A stretch of 64,000 nucleotides of DNA from Schistosoma haematobium. Lineage: Eukaryota > Platyhelminthes > Trematoda > Strigeidida > Schistosomatidae. Where the stretch lies: contig NC_067197.1 in assembly GCF_000699445.3 (NCBI RefSeq), positions 21,869,809 to 21,933,808 of the forward strand. The letters are read 5' to 3'. Position 1 is the first letter of the stretch, and each line of letters starts with the position of its first letter. Shown one piece after another: positions 46,615-58,229 of the stretch. Both the position numbers and the translations under genes were made by a program. The notes beneath the pieces were generated by a model, which saw only the letters and a program-made list of their open reading frames with translations, was not told the origin of the DNA and searched no databases.

Positions 46615-49600
46615 CCACATTATTCACCCTCTTTTATACTTATACAGCGGCTCGTCTTTGGTGGAAATTCGACTGTATCTAAATGTTCTCGAGTCACTGT
46701 CCGGTTGAAAATTGTATGTTACCACCGAATACGAGGACTGAAGCAGTTTTTCTGAAACCACGTGCACCATTCAAACTGGCTGCCTTCAACGTTCGCACAT
46801 TTATGCAGGTCGGACAACAGATAGGGCTGGCTATGTCTTTGGAAAGTCTTAATATTGATGTTTGTTGTCTATCCGAGACCCGTATTCAAGACTCTGGCGT
46901 AGTACTACAAATTCGATCTCCATCTGTCGCTTCGAAAAGCTTGTTTTACGTGCGCTTATCCGGGGACCCTGTGGCATCTTCGTCTGGTCTTGCTGGCGTT
47001 GGTGTCGCACTAAGCGCTAGAGCTGAGGCAGCACTAGTCGATTGGATCCCCATTAACAGTCGGTTATGTGCTGTTAGATTAGAAAGTTCCATCAAAGTGA
47101 GAAGAAATCGGCGTGAGAAACGATGTCTTTTCATCATCTCCGCCTATGCCCCGACAGATTGCAGTCCGGATGCAATCAAGGATGAATTCTATCACCAGTC
47201 AACTGTTCTCCAGAAAGTGCGTTCGACAGATATTGTAGTACTAGCCGGAGACTTGAATGCTCAGGTCGGGCGTCTAGGCACAGAAGAGAGTCGTTTAGGT
47301 GGCCGATGGGGACTCGTTGGTCGCAGGTCAGATAACGGGGACCGTCTACTGCAACTTTGCACAGACCACAACCTGTTTCTGGCTAGCACTAACTTTCGGC
47401 ACAGTCATCGCCGATGTGCCACCTGGCGTCCTCCCTCTGCATCTCAAGCCTGGACTCAGATTGATCACATCGCGATCAGCTACCGCTGGCGTGGTTGTGT
47501 ACAAGACTGCCGCTCCTTTTGGAGTACCTATCTGGACTCTGACCATGCCTTGGTCTGCGCCAATCTTGCCTTACTTTTCAGTGGCCAACGAAGTGACCAC
47601 CACCAAAAGATTGATGTTAGCAAGCTGGTTGCAACTTCTGTTGCAAGTAAGTATCGAACCGAGCTAGCCTCTAGGCTAGCTACCACTCCACCGAAAAGTA
47701 TAGATGAGCATTGGTTGCAATTGCATGACGCCATGAAAATGGCGGGAACAGTCAGTTGTGGGTTTGCGAAACGTCCCGCTTTTAAGCACTGGGTTTCTCC
47801 AGGCTCCTTACAACTCATTGAAGCCCGTCGGTCTACTCCGGGTGACCGTGAGTTTGACCATAAACGAAGGATGTTACGTAAGGAAATTGGGCAAAGCTTG
47901 CGTAAGGACCGAGAAGCCTGGTGGTCGATGCGTGCTAATGAGCTGGAAGCAGCAGCTGCATCTGGTAACTACCGGAAGCTCTTCCAGCTCATCCGAGCCA
48001 CTGGCAGCAAGAAGTCTGGTGTGAGTGAAACAATCTGCGAGGATGATGGGATGCCAATCACTAACATCCATCGACGTCTTGGACGATGGGCAGAAATTTT
48101 CGAAGGGCAGTTCAACTGGCCTGCTGCTCCGGCAACATCGGTCAGACTGTCCTCCACTCCATGGCCGGTGACGACTGATCCACCAAATGAGGAGGAAGTC
48201 CGCAAGGAACTCCAACTCTTGAAGCGTTACAAATCACCTGGCCCAGATGACTTACCTCCGGCTCTTTTTAAAGATGGTGGTGACTTTTTGACTAAGGAAT
48301 TGACGACGTTGTTTACAAAGGTTTGGGAACTAGAGAGTGTACCAACGTCATGGAATGAGTCGATAGTTGTCCCTATCTTTAAAAGGGTTCACGTCGTTCC
48401 TGTAACAACTATCGGGGGATAAGTTTACTTCCGATTGCGTCCAAGCTATTGGCTTCCGTCATTCTTCGTAGGTTGTTCAAAACCCGAGAAAGATTGACTC
48501 GCGAGGAGCAGGCTGGGTTTCGTTCTGGTCGAGGATGTATTGATCATATCTTCACCCTCCGCCAAATGTTAGAACACCGCCATACTTATCAAAGGCCAAC
48601 AATCGTAGTGTTTCTTGACATCAGGGCTGCCTTCGATTCGTTGGACAGGACTGTTCTCTGGGATTGTCTATTGAAGAAGGGTGTGCCTGAGAAGTTTATT
48701 AACATCCTGAAAGCCCTATATAAAAACACCTCAGGCAGAGTGAGGGCATACAACCACCTCTCTCCATTGTTCCATTCGAGCAGTGTGGTTAGGCAGGGTT
48801 GCCCAATCTCACCATTCCTCTTCAACTTTGCCATCGATGACATTCTGGAAACAGCTCTGATGAATGTAAGTAATGGGGGTGTGGATCTGTTGCCTGGAGA
48901 AAGACTTCTCGACCTTGAGTATGCGGATGATATTGTCTTACTGTGCGATAATGCCCAAGGCATGCAATCCGCACTTAATCAGTTGGCAATCAGTGTCCGT
49001 AGGTATGGTATGTGCTTTGCACCTTCGAAGTGCAAAGTACTTCTACAAGACTGGCAGGATTCTAATCCTGTACTCACCCTGGATGGTGAGCAGATGGAAG
49101 TAGTTGAGAAGTTCGTGTATCTGGGTAGCTGCATAAGTGCTGGTGGGGGTGTGAGTGATGAGATCAATGCACGTATAGTGAAAGCCAGAGCGGCTTATGC
49201 CAATCTGGGCCACCTTTGGCGCCTTCGTGATGTTAGTCTGGCTGTAAAAGTTCGGATCAACAACGCGTCAGTGAGAGCAGTTTTGCTCTATGCTTGTGAA
49301 ACCTGGCCTCTCCGAGTTGAGGACGTTCGACGACTCTCTGTGTTCGATCATCGCTGTCTCCGAAGGATTGCTGACATTCAGTGGCAACACCATGTCAGTA
49401 ATGCAGAGGTTCGGCATCGTGTGTTCGGGCACAGAGATGATAATTCAATTGGTGTCACCATCTTGAAACACCGACTTCGGTGGCTTGGACATGTTCTCCG
49501 AATGTCGTCCCAGAGAATTCCACGTCGTGCATTATTTGCCGACTCTGGGACTGGTTGGAAGAAGCGGAGAGGTGGTCAGTGCATGACATGGTGTCGTGGT

Positions 49601-51443
49601 ATGAAAGAAAGCTGCAAAGGACTGGCTTCTGTTGGTCCTTCACGACTCCCTGGTTGGGGTCTGAGAGATGGTGCTACACAGTGGCTAGAGACGTTATCAG
49701 ATATGGCTCAGAATAGAAGCCAGTGGCGATCCTGCTGTAACCTTCTTTTACTTTCTTCATAAAAAGTGGTTGTGTCTCCTTTACCTGAAAGATTTCTTCT
49801 GATTGTACCTTTTCGTTCCGTCGTTACTACCACACTACTTTACTCCAATCTCTTCGTCATTGTTCTCTTTTCTTTTGCGCTCCTTAGTTTTTTTTTCTAC
49901 TTCTCTTCGAATTCTCATTGTTTTGTGTGGCGCATATATATTGGCGCTCTCTTGTACCAATATTCATGTGTTCAAATAAATAAATAAATAGTGACCAATC
50001 ATATTTTACTCTCAATCTTAAAAAAATAGCAGGATGCGTTTAAACATGGACACTTTCCTGTTGCTTACACTGTGAGAAGGCATTGGGGGGGCTGACAATG
50101 AAACTTGGTTACGAGTGGCGGGAAGACCTGAGAGCGTGACTACAGAGCCTGGGGAACAGCTACTTAGGGCCAGTCATTCACGGCCTTTTTGTGAAAAGCT
50201 TTCGATGACTTAGGGCTCTTTCAAAAGATCTAGTGTCTGAAAATGGATATCAATGTTGTAAGATGAAGTGCAATAACTATGATCGGCCTTCTCTAGACAC
50301 TTCCTTATGATGTGAGAAGGCATGGCCGCTTCGAATCCTGGTTTTTTGAGGGAAACACCTTATTGCTATCACATTCCTGTACAGTCACCATTACGAATTG
50401 ACCCTCAGATCTTAGGTTCCCGGTTTTAATCTTATCGTCCTCCAACCAACCTGCCCAGTATAGTAGAACCTAAAAAAATAAGCATTCCAAGCAGTATGAC
50501 TCGGCCGGGCAGTCACAATAAGCAAGCCCGAAGACAACATCAAGGTAGCAGCTACGGTTGAGATACTCGAATGAGTCAAACAGAAAGTGTAAGACGATGG
50601 AAACTCTCTTGTTAAGGATAGTTTAGACTTGAAAAGCAAAGCAACTAGTATTGTGAACTACCTGTGAAATGACAGGTTATATGATTCAACAGAAACAGAT
50701 GATAAAAAAACTGGAATTCGGTCAGGTGCAACAAAAATGGAAATGACAATTTAGTATATTTAACTTAGAATTAGATTACTATGTTTTACTAGACTTCCAG
50801 TCAATCACTATCAGTGTAGAACTTGGCACGTATGCATCCGTTTTCTACCTACACTAGGAACGCACCATGGGAACCCAAGTATTACTTAGTATAGTGAATT
50901 AGTTGGCAGTGTCCTCATTATACGATGGAACAGTATATTGGTACGACTACCTATAGGTATTTACACTGCATTTATCTGGCTAGATGAAGCTGAGTACTAT
51001 GTTTGGATCAGCTTTCGAATAACCAGTGTATAACAGGGCAAAATAATCTAGAGAGCTTACATAAATTAACAGGATGATATACCGCAGCTTATTTTGTTTT
51101 GGTATGCTTTTTATGCATGAAATTCTGAATCGTTAGAATATGCTGATCATACTGAGTAAACTATTCATATTTTAAGGTTAAAATCACATTTATCTCATCA
51201 ACATAAGGTCAAAGATTACCAAAAGTACAAACCTACTTTCCTAAATCACATTCCATTTTCTGCATAATGATTGAATGATATTGTTCTAATAGACTCTGTT
51301 GAGAAAAGTAAAATGGTGACATGACAATCGACCAACCAACTTACCATAACCTTTTCTTTAAGAATATTTAAAGAGTTGCAATAACGATCAACCATTGTCT
51401 CGGAGCCACGGTTTAAATTTTCACTTTGCGTATATCCAGACAT
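44132..51443 (-). CDS. Uncharacterised helical protein with Ser/Pro/Gln-rich tail (three exons)
   Basis: Exons 51443-51345 (donor TTATG|GTAAGT), 51295-51237 (acceptor CTCAACAG|AGTC, donor GGAAA|GTAGGT) and 44951-44132 (acceptor TTTATAG|CTTACT) join in phase to give 325 aa. The first ~95 residues look helical: ETMVDRYCNSLNILKEKVM, SLLEQYHSIIMQKMECDLG, then GFQSHLADVFSQLNDVEVHL. A second helix (HEAQTLVEAIRHLQAELRAM) follows. From about residue 135 the protein is disordered and rich in Ser, Pro, Thr, Gln and Tyr. I do not recognise the family; the pattern would suit a small coiled-coil scaffold or complex subunit. The ATG has an in-frame TAA upstream. The 6.3-kb last intron contains a LINE in opposite orientation. 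A decayed transposon starts about 115 bp upstream of the start codon. Confidence 0.75.
46056..46480 (+). other. LINE 5' leader with strong predicted folding
   Basis: Complementary blocks nest here. CCCTGG (46067-46072) faces CCAGGG (46146-46151), and GGCCG (46076-46080) faces CGGCC (46123-46127). A hairpin at about 46080-46109 has a TTCG loop. The outer pair is also present in the deleted copy at 15751. It is GC-rich unlike its surroundings. Confidence 0.6.
46520..46615 (+). repeat. (ATT)n microsatellite inside the LINE
   Basis: This is an imperfect ATT/ATC triplet run between the LINE leader and its reading frame. Confidence 0.9.
46683..48422 (+). pseudogene. RTE LINE ORF, 5' part: endonuclease and start of RT
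   Basis: This is 579 codons. The endonuclease domain starts near residue 33 (AAFNVRTF), with the catalytic-type motifs ETRIQ, GDLNAQVG, HIAISYRW and DSDHALV. A linker and the first RT block (YKSPGPDDLPPALFKDG, SWNESIVVPIFK) follow. The frame is lost after PIFK at an A-run (about 48382-48385), where the sequence appears one base short relative to the family. It then reads 13 unrelated residues to a stop. The true start may lie upstream of the first Met. Confidence 0.85.
48449..49762 (+). pseudogene. RTE LINE ORF, 3' part: reverse transcriptase and C-terminal domain
   Basis: This is the same protein continued in another frame. RT motifs are intact: FRSGRGCIDHIFTLRQ, VFLDIRAAFDSLDR, RQGCPISPFLFNFAIDD, EYADDIVLLC (YADD at residues 158-161) and KFVYLGSCIS. 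The C-terminal part has LLYACETWPLR and RLRWLGHVLRM. No other disruption was seen. Its first Met is only the first in this frame, not a real start. Confidence 0.88.
50001..51236 (-). other. Gene 3 intron 2, part upstream of the LINE
   Basis: The stretch 50040-50640 is GC-richer than normal intron and may be an old unclassified retroelement tail. Its minus-strand 75-codon frame (50639-50412) has no known domain. Confidence 0.45.
51237..51295 (-). CDS. Gene 3 exon 2 (59-nt micro-exon)
   Basis: It encodes SLLEQYHSIIMQKMECDLG plus two bases. The intron before it is only 49 bp (51344-51296). It is bounded by CAACAG and GTAGGT and keeps phase on both sides, continuing the helical pattern. Confidence 0.7.
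51345..51443 (-). CDS. Gene 3 exon 1
   Basis: It encodes 33 codons, from MSGYTQSENLNRGSETMVDR to KEKVM, ending at a good GTAAGT donor in phase 0. Confidence 0.7.
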
Positions 51444-51559
51444 TATAAGTATTTAAAAACAGCAGTAGGGTCTAGTTCAGAAAATTATACTGCTGTGTGG
51501 CATCAGGATTTAAAGTATTAGGCTAAAAATAATAAATGATAGTTATGTTAGCACCAAAC

Positions 51560-52380
51560 TAACCAACTAAGTACTGGATGAAATAGCTGCTGACGTAACT
51601 TCCGAGACAAAAGAAATGGGTGACTTGTGGTTGCATAATGCTAGGTTCAACAAGCATATAGCCATTAAACTAGTCGCCGTCGTTTGTGATGCACCTGCTC
51701 ATTCAGATGTTAGATATACAGTGAATCCCAACAGAAAAGTAGGCTGTGATAGGTGTGTACTAGTGGGACGTCACCTTGAAGGATGATTTTCAAAAGGTGA
51801 ACTGATGACAATTTACATCAACAGGTTCAACCTATTCACCACTCCCTCTTGATTCAATGCCCTTGATATACTTAGGTGTGTTGGAGAAACCAACCAAACT
51901 ACGGCTAAATTTTTCGTACAAAAGACTTAGAAACATGCACAAAACTATTGTCGCGGACATAAATAAATCAACCTCGTGTTGCATTGAATATATTCTTCCA
52001 AACATTCAGCGTAGAAATCATACATTAAACTTTATGTTTGTATGGAAAAAAAATCACTACCGCTGTACTTACTTTCGACAAGCTTAGCATTGATGAAATA
52101 TCTATTAGCGCATCCTAAATTACACAGCAGCGAAATAGATTGAGCTAGATATAAGATGAATAGTGCTACGGACCCGAACACTTAGTTTATGCTGTACATT
52201 CGTCAAAGCATCTTGTTGATGACGCTAATTTGGATAGATCTTTAGATCGGCAATAAAACTTCCCATTCGACTCTTATAAGAGGCGGATTAAGAATGAGCA
52301 TAGAGGTTATGCTAAAGTTAAGCAAACAGCTCAGCGATATGTAGAAAATCTTTCTGTAGTGGGCTTTAAGCTAGCATCTC
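51560..52380 (+). pseudogene. Decayed DNA-transposon transposase (DAPA/CxxC type, possibly CACTA-like)
   Basis: Around 51660 one frame reads HIAIKLVAVVCDAPAHSDV then VGCDRCVLVGRHLEG. That resembles the widespread transposase motif of a DAPA box followed by C-x2-C. From 51870 another frame gives YLGVLEKPTKLRLN and later FMFVWKKNHYRCTYFR, like the family's WKATEFR segment. Near 52275 a further piece reads FDSYKRRIKNEHRGYAK then VKQTAQRYVE. Stops and frameshifts separate the pieces. The nearest schistosome family I can name is the CACTA-type SmTRC1, but this assignment is tentative. It lies directly upstream of gene 3. Confidence 0.55.
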
Positions 52381-53496
52381 AGCAACTACTATAGACGCAT
52401 CCGTCATGTCTGATTAAAAGAAACAAATAATTACGTTTAAGTGTACTACAGTCACTTTATTTAAGCCAAATAATGTAAATGTATGGTAAACTGGGATTAA
52501 TAACTGATGTAGGGTAAAACCAATTAATTAGATTTAGAGCTTTCATTGACTCGTTAGAATATTTGACGAAACCATTTCTTTCCAATGAGAGGTATAGTTA
52601 TGTGCTCTATAGTTAGTCATGAACAAACATAGGTTTCTATTAGCAACTTATATTGAACGCGTATATCTGTTAATACATACGTTCATATAGATATATTTCT
52701 GTATTTCGTACTCATTATTTTTGGACTTATTTCTAACCTTGATATATTATTTAGCGTACAACTGAACAGTTTGTACTCATCAATGCAACAAGAAAGAAGC
52801 AGGTTCTAATTGCAGCAATCAAGTGGATTATCGAAGAAGAGTTTTATGTACTCTGGCAACTTCGTGGATACACACCTATAGAACGTTGTTCAACTAGATA
52901 ATTGAGTGATTATGAAGTTTGAGGTTATCCACTACAGTAGTGAGTTACATATACAAAAACATTCATTCACTATAGACAATTAACAAACTGCGAAGGATGG
53001 TGGTTTTATTCAGAAAGTTGGCTGGCTACCGTTTTGATGGTTCCAATAACGAAAACGCTGCCAATAAATACGAGGAAGTCCAAGAGGTCAGTACAGTAAC
53101 CCTATCGATAAAATTGGCTCAATCTTTTACAGAGGAGCATGAAAACGGAAACCAGGGCATTTGTATAGTCCTTGAATGTGATTGGTTCGTCCTTGAATCA
53201 TAGTCTCGCCGTTTTATCAAGTCATGTGTTACGATACTTGAAGTGGTCAACCACTACTTGGTACTACATCAAAAGCACTTCATTGGTGCACACCTTATGA
53301 CAGAACATATGGTTGTTCACAAGTTATGATGTCTCTTTTCGCGGTAAGCATATTCAAATATGTAATAGGACATATAAGATACTCAAGCTAGTATATGCAT
53401 ACTAAATCTCATCACCATTGGGATGATATAAAGGCATACACTCAAAGTTGCGCTCACGTACAAGGTCATAGTACCAGACCATCCAATACGCGAAAT
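52381..53496. other. Spacer between the transposase relic and the LTR nest
   Basis: AT-rich, with a MITE terminus at 53181-53214 and no gene seen. Confidence 0.5.
53181..53214 (-). repeat. Isolated terminus of the MITE family
   Basis: The minus strand reads GGCGAGACTATGATTCAAGG then ACGAACCAATC, the left end of the family at 20629. The interior is missing. Confidence 0.5.
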
Positions 53497-53763
53497 CATT
53501 TGCAGCGGTAAAGAAATCCCCAAAATAAATAGCTCTGTAAGTTTTCGACATCGGATGATGACTGCATGTTTAAATGGACTCACCTAGCTGAAGGTGCTCG
53601 GTCATGCATCCAAATCAGATCACGAGTGGTAACGCCGTGCTCAACAACCCCTGCAATCGCTAGCCAGATTAGATCAGACGATTCTCGATATATCGATAGC
53701 ATATCAAATATATCTTTGAACTTCCTCGCTTCTGTCTTTTGATTTCACTTGGTGAGTACGCTT

Positions 53764-54084
53764 TGTAGCGGTAAATAAATCCCCAAAATAAATAGCACTA
53801 AGTTTTCGACATTGGATGCTGACCATATGTTTTAGTGGACTCACCTAGCTGAAGGCGCTCGGTCAGGCATCCGCACCAGATCACGTGTGGTAACGCCGTG
53901 CTCAACATCAACCGCAATCGCTAGCCAGATTAGATCAGAGAATTCCGATATATTGGTCATCGCCAAATATACTCTTCCGGTCTCCTCGACTCTGTCTTTT
54001 GATTTCTCTTGGTGGGAACGAAATATATTAGAAGGTGTTACTGGTAGAAGCGTTGTCAAACACTGAATACCTGTGACATCATCA
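53764..54084 (+). repeat. 5' LTR
   Basis: 321 bp with TG..CA ends. A 72-codon minus-strand open frame inside it recurs unchanged in the 3' LTR and is just LTR sequence. Confidence 0.95.
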
Positions 54085-54085
54085 T

Positions 54086-54103
54086 TGGTGAACCCGACGT
54101 GAT
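54086..54103 (+). promoter_or_regulatory. Primer-binding site of the LTR element
   Basis: TGGTGAACCCGACGTGAT begins two bases after the 5' LTR. Its complement ends in ..CACCA and resembles the 3' end of animal tRNA-Trp with about one mismatch (compared from memory), so tRNA-Trp is the likely minus-strand primer. Confidence 0.65.
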
Positions 54104-54264
54104 CTGGTACACCTTATTGCAAATGTGAGTCTGTTCCTTTTTGGGATTTTTATATATCATTGCCTTATTTTTTATTTTTTTTAAACATTGTGATTTTTTT
54201 TCGTGTTTTTTCTTGGATATATATATTTTTTCCCCTCGTTCATTATCGTACTTCATACTTCATC

Positions 54265-55098
54265 ATGACTGAACAGACACCTAAAGTACTCAAGCTTAAG
54301 ACTTTGTCCCCGCCTTCATTTCAACTGATGCCTTTCTGGCCCGACAACATCGAAGCCTGGTTTTGCTACGCAGAAGCCGACTTCTCCGAGCACGGCGTGA
54401 TCGACACACGTGCACAATTCCTCGCAGTAGTCAAGGCACTACCGCGCGAATTCAACAGGTACGTAACACCTAGTATGTTTACTAGTGATGTTTCCGATCC
54501 TTACGAAATCTTTAAACGCTCGATTCTTAAACGAGGAGATCTAACCGATCGACAAAGGTTAGATCAACTCTTCAATAACATCGACCTGCAACACGGTTCT
54601 GCGACAGACATGTTGCAACGGATGAGAGAGGTAATAGGCCTAAGAACTTTCGACGAAGGTCTATTCAAACAACTCTTCTTGTCAAAACTTCCCCAACAGG
54701 TGCAAGCAGTTCTGGTCTCGTTCCAGAACAACGGCTTAGACGAGCTAGCTGCATCTGCCGACCGCATTCTAGAAATTACGAAACCTTCTACTACCGAGGT
54801 ATTTTCAGTCAAAGAAAAGCCTCACACGACTCAGAATGATATAACCGACTTATGTCACACACTCACGCGTTATCTTAGTCTTCGTACCGACCGTAAGAGA
54901 TCGCGCACACCACGTAGAAGCATTTCTCGTAAGCGATCTGTCTCTAGACCACGAGAGACAGATAACCCCGACTGGTGCTGGTATCATAACCAGTATGGAA
55001 AGCTTTCCAGAAATTGCAGAAAACCATGCAATTTTCCCAACACGAAACCGACTGATTCGAAAAACAATTCGGGAAACTTCCAGGCCGGCACGCGTTAA
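54265..55098 (+). CDS. Gag of the Ty3/gypsy element
   Basis: 277 codons from the ATG at 54265 (an upstream in-frame Met at 54160 lies in a T-rich leader and would add 35 hydrophobic residues, so it is less likely). Residues 20-190 look like a capsid of the retrotransposon Gag family ([54 protein letters not shown]). A basic RS-rich segment ([14 protein letters not shown]) follows. Then comes a zinc knuckle with spacing C-x2-H-x9-C-x3-C ([18 protein letters not shown]), a CHCC order rather than the usual CCHC. It ends at a TAA (55096-55098), overlapping the Pol frame. Confidence 0.9.
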   Translation: MTEQTPKVLKLKTLSPPSFQLMPFWPDNIEAWFCYAEADFSEHGVIDTRAQFLAVVKALPREFNRYVTPSMFTSDVSDPYEIFKRSILKRGDLTDRQRLDQLFNNIDLQHGSATDMLQRMREVIGLRTFDEGLFKQLFLSKLPQQVQAVLVSFQNNGLDELAASADRILEITKPSTTEVFSVKEKPHTTQNDITDLCHTLTRYLSLRTDRKRSRTPRRSISRKRSVSRPRETDNPDWCWYHNQYGKLSRNCRKPCNFPNTKPTDSKNNSGNFQAGTR

Positions 55099-58000
55099 CG
55101 GCAACCGTAGCCGGCGAACAAAGCCGTCTGTTATTCGTCACAGATGTGACAACGAGAGTTCGCTACCTCGTCGACACTGGCGCAGAAGTTAGTGTTCTCC
55201 CAGCAAATCCTAACGACCGACTACACGAATCGACCCTAAACTTACAGGCGGCAAACGGAAAACCGATCGCTACGTATGGCAAAAGGTACGTTTACCTTAA
55301 CGTGGGTTTACGCAAACCCATACACTGGATTTTCGTTGTTGCAGATGTTTCTATACCAATCATTGGTATGGACCTTCTACAACACCACAATCTGATCATC
55401 GATACGTGCAAACGGAGGCTAGTAGACGGAAACACTAATTTGTCCGTTTGCGTAACTTCTTTTACTGGTTGTAGAGTATCCCCAGTCACAGTTAAACATA
55501 TGATAGACCCACTCTATCAACCACTACTCCATAAGTACCCTGGGATACAACAAACGCAACCGAGATTACCGTGTGTAATCAGCAATGTTACACATCACAT
55601 CACGACTACAGGACCACCTGTATTCTCTAAAGCACGACGACTAGCTCCTGAAAAGCTAAGGTTAGCGAAAAACGAATTCGATCACATGATGGACTTAGGA
55701 ATCATACGACCGTCAAGTAGCCCATATGCATCTCCGTTGCACATGGTCCCTAAAAAGGACAGCAACGATTGGCGTCCAACTGGTGACTATCGGCGATTGA
55801 GTGCAAAAACCATTCCCGATCGTTACCCGTTGCCTCACATTCACGATTTGACAGCTACCTTGAAAGGTACAACTGTCTTTTCGAAAATCGACTTGGTTAA
55901 AGCGTATAACCAAATCCCTATGGCTACTGACGACATACCGAAAACAGCTATCATAACTCCCTTCGGACTCTATGAATTTTTGCGAATGCCTTTCGGTCTA
56001 ACAAATGCTGCTCAAACATTCCAAAGATTCATAGACGACGTTTTTCGAGGTCTCAACTTCGTACACGCGTATGTTGACGACTGTCTAATCGCAAGTCCGG
56101 ACAGAGAAACACATCTCAAGCATCTGGATCTTGTTTTCGAACGACTTCAAAAACGTGGCATTACTGTAAACGTTCAGAAATGCCAATTCGGAACCGACTC
56201 TTTAGACTTTCTGGGACACACTATCGATGCTCAAGGCATTCGACCTCTTAGGACCAAAGTGGCGGCCATTCTGGATTACCCAGAACCGACCACCGTCAAG
56301 CAATTACGCACGTTCAACGGCCTCGTAAGTTTCTATAGACGTTTCATACCGAAATGCGCATTACTTATGAAACCTCTGACCGACCAACTTCGTGGAAATG
56401 CGAAATCCATTAATTTGGACGACACCGCACGAAAAGCATTCTCCACAGTTAAGGAACTGATTGCTAAAGCAACAATGCTCGCACATCAGGACATCGAAGC
56501 ACCCATTAGTATCGCAGTAGACGCATCCGACTCAGCAATCGGAGGAGTCTTACAACAATGGGTTAACAACTCCTGGCAACCCTTGGCATTTTTCTCTAGA
56601 AGGTTGCTAGACACCGAATCGAGGTACAGCACATTCGGTGAGGAACTCCTAGCTATGTATTGTGCTGTACAGCATTTCCAACACTATATCGAGGGCCGTG
56701 AATTCACTCTTTTCACGGACCATAAACCGCTCACTTTCTCGTTAAGCTCTCCTTCTGACAAGTACTCTCCCCGTGAGTCTCGACAACTGGACTACATTTC
56801 TCAGTTTACTTCAGACATTCAACACATCTCTGGAGCAAAAAATGTAGTTGCAGACGCTTTATCTCGCATAGCTTCCTCGAACAGTTTCCAAGGAATCGAC
56901 CTTCTTAAACTCGCCGAGCTTCAAAAAGAAGACAGTGATCTTCAGCACGAGTTATCGTCCACAACACTTAAACTACGCATCAAACAGATGGGAACAGGTA
57001 AAGAAACCTTACTTTGTGACACATCTACAGGTAGGGATCGCCCAATCGTGCCGAAACATCATCGACTCAACGTCTTCAATACGTTGCACAAACCTTCTCA
57101 TCCAGGTGTTCGTGCAACCATCAAGCTTATAACAGAACGATTTTGCTGGCCTGGCGTGAATAAAGACGTGAGGGAGTGGGCACGCTCCTGTGTAAGCTGC
57201 CAAAAATCTAAGGTTATCAGACACAATAAATGTCCCCTAGGCTCGTTTAAAACTCCCGATGCTCGTTTCGACCATGTTCATCTGGATTTGGTAGGACCTT
57301 TACCAGATTCAAATGGATACTCTTATCTCTTAACCTGCGTAGACCGTTTCACTCGATGGCCAGAAGCAGTACCTATCAAGGACATCACTGCTGAAACAGT
57401 GGCTCGCACCTTCGTCGAACGATGGGTAGCAAACTTTGGTTGCCCTTCAACCATCACTACAGACCGCGGACGTCAGTTTGAATCCGATCTTTTCCGTCGT
57501 CTGACCACACTTTTAGGAATCACTCGCTTCCGAACGACCGCCTACCATCCACAAGCAAACGGGTTGGTAGAACGTTTTCACCGACAACTGAAAGGTTCGC
57601 TATCAGCAGCAAACGTTTCACAGTGGACCGACGCTCTTCCACTCGTCTTACTAGGTATCCGCAATGCAGTGAAAGCTGACATTGGATACACTGCGTCTCA
57701 ACTCGTTTATGGAACGACACTTCGACTTCCAGGAGAATTCGTGGATCCTTCATCCTCTTCAATGAACATGGATCTAACCTCCTACACGAACAGGCTTACA
57801 AACGCAATGCGTTCAGTTAAACCTGCTTTCACTCGACCTCAATCAACTGATGTTTTCGTTCAACCTGACTTACGATATAGTACACACGTTTTCGTTCGTC
57901 GAGACTCGCATCGACGACCATTCGAATCAGCATACGAAGGACTCTTCAAAGTTCTTCAACGTGAATCTAAGTACTATATAGTCGATAAGAACGGAACCAA

Positions 58001-58229
58001 CGATAGCATCAGCATCGATCGCTTAAAAGCAGCGTATTTAAAAGGAAATCCTATCTACGTGGATTTTCCTTCGGTACAATCGAACGACACGACTCCGACA
58101 CTTATAATACCTCATCCGACAACCAACACACACGAAGATACTTCGACAGTATCCGAAAATAAACTTAAAACGACGCGTTCTGGAAGAAGGGAGAGATTTC
58201 CAGAACATTTAAACAACTATTGCACGTAA
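55056..58229 (+). CDS. Pol of the Ty3/gypsy element (protease, RT, RNase H, integrase)
   Basis: The frame is open from 55056 (just after a TGA) to a TAA at 58229, overlapping Gag by 43 nt in the -1 frame. There is no need for its own ATG; the first Met is at 55146. Counting from that Met: protease [12 protein letters not shown] (DTG at 10-12); RT with [14 protein letters not shown] and [10 protein letters not shown] (YVDD at 309-312); RNase [12 protein letters not shown] (Asp 459) and TDHKPL; integrase zinc-binding HHRLNV..HPGV..CVSCQ (from 638). The integrase DDE triad is at D714, D773 and E809, with the normal 35-residue D-to-E gap. All catalytic residues are present and there are no stops. 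It probably makes a Gag-Pol fusion by frameshifting. Confidence 0.93.
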   Translation, partial: FEKQFGKLPGRHALTATVAGEQSRLLFVTDVTTRVRYLVDTGAEVSVLPANPNDRLHESTLNLQAANGKPIATYGKRYVYLNVGLRKPIHWIFVVADVSIPIIGMDLLQHHNLIIDTCKRRLVDGNTNLSVCVTSFTGCRVSPVTVKHMIDPLYQPLLHKYPGIQQTQPRLPCVISNVTHHITTTGPPVFSKARRLAPEKLRLAKNEFDHMMDLGIIRPSSSPYASPLHMVPKKDSNDWRPTGDYRRLSAKTIPDRYPLPHIHDLTATLKGTTVFSKIDLVKAYNQIPMATDDIPKTAIITPFGLYEFLRMPFGLTNAAQTFQRFIDDVFRGLNFVHAYVDDCLIASPDRETHLKHLDLVFERLQKRGITVNVQKCQFGTDSLDFLGHTIDAQGIRPLRTKVAAILDYPEPTTVKQLRTFNGLVSFYRRFIPKCALLMKPLTDQLRGNAKSINLDDTARKAFSTVKELIAKATMLAHQDIEAPISIAVDASDSAIGGVLQQWVNNSWQPLAFFSRRLLDTESRYSTFGEELLAMYCAVQHFQHYIEGREFTLFTDHKPLTFSLSSPSDKYSPRESRQLDYISQFTSDIQHISGAKNVVADALSRIASSNSFQGIDLLKLAELQKEDSDLQHELSSTTLKLRIKQMGTGKETLLCDTSTGRDRPIVPKHHRLNVFNTLHKPSHPGVRATIKLITERFCWPGVNKDVREWARSCVSCQKSKVIRHNKCPLGSFKTPDARFDHVHLDLVGPLPDSNGYSYLLTCVDRFTRWPEAVPIKDITAETVARTFVERWVANFGCPSTITTDRGRQFESDLFRRLTTLLGITRFRTTAYHPQANGLVERFHRQLKGSLSAANVSQWTDALPLVLLGIRNAVKADIGYTASQLVYGTTLRLPGEFVDPSSSSMNMDLTSYTNRLTNAMRSVKPAFTRPQSTDVFVQPDLRYSTHVFVRRDSHRRPFESAYEGLFKVLQRESKYYIVDKNGTNDSISIDRLKAAYLKGNPIYVDFPSVQSNDTTPTLIIPHPTTNTHEDTSTVSENKLKTTRSGRRERFPEHLNNYCT
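55059..55065 (+). promoter_or_regulatory. Candidate -1 ribosomal frameshift site
   Basis: G AAA AAC in the Gag frame lies inside the Gag/Pol overlap (55056-55098), just where a -1 shift is needed. It is close to, but not exactly, the X XXY YYZ consensus, as the first base is G. No downstream stimulatory fold was tested. Confidence 0.45.

Larger units (their letters stand above)
46056..49989 (+). mobile_element. RTE-clade non-LTR retrotransposon, near full length, with TSD
   Basis: The element is bounded by an 11-bp direct repeat AGTGACCAATC (46045-46055 and 49990-50000). It has a structured 5' leader of about 420 bp, an (ATT)n tract, an endonuclease/reverse-transcriptase reading frame and a short 3' tail ending in (AAATA)n. 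The apurinic endonuclease comes first, then RT with YADD, then a C-terminal WLGHVLRM region; that order and wording are those of the RTE clade (schistosome SR2/SR3-type elements, named from memory). The frame is broken once near 48383. It lies antisense in the last intron of gene 3. Confidence 0.9.

Noticed and set aside
47299..49643. Many frames of 60-124 codons opposite or offset to the LINE ORF
   Set aside because: They are shadows of the RT and endonuclease coding sequence.
53841..54059. 72-codon minus-strand frame, repeated identically at 58753-58971
   Set aside because: It lies wholly inside both LTRs. Its identity simply reflects identical LTRs and it has no domain.
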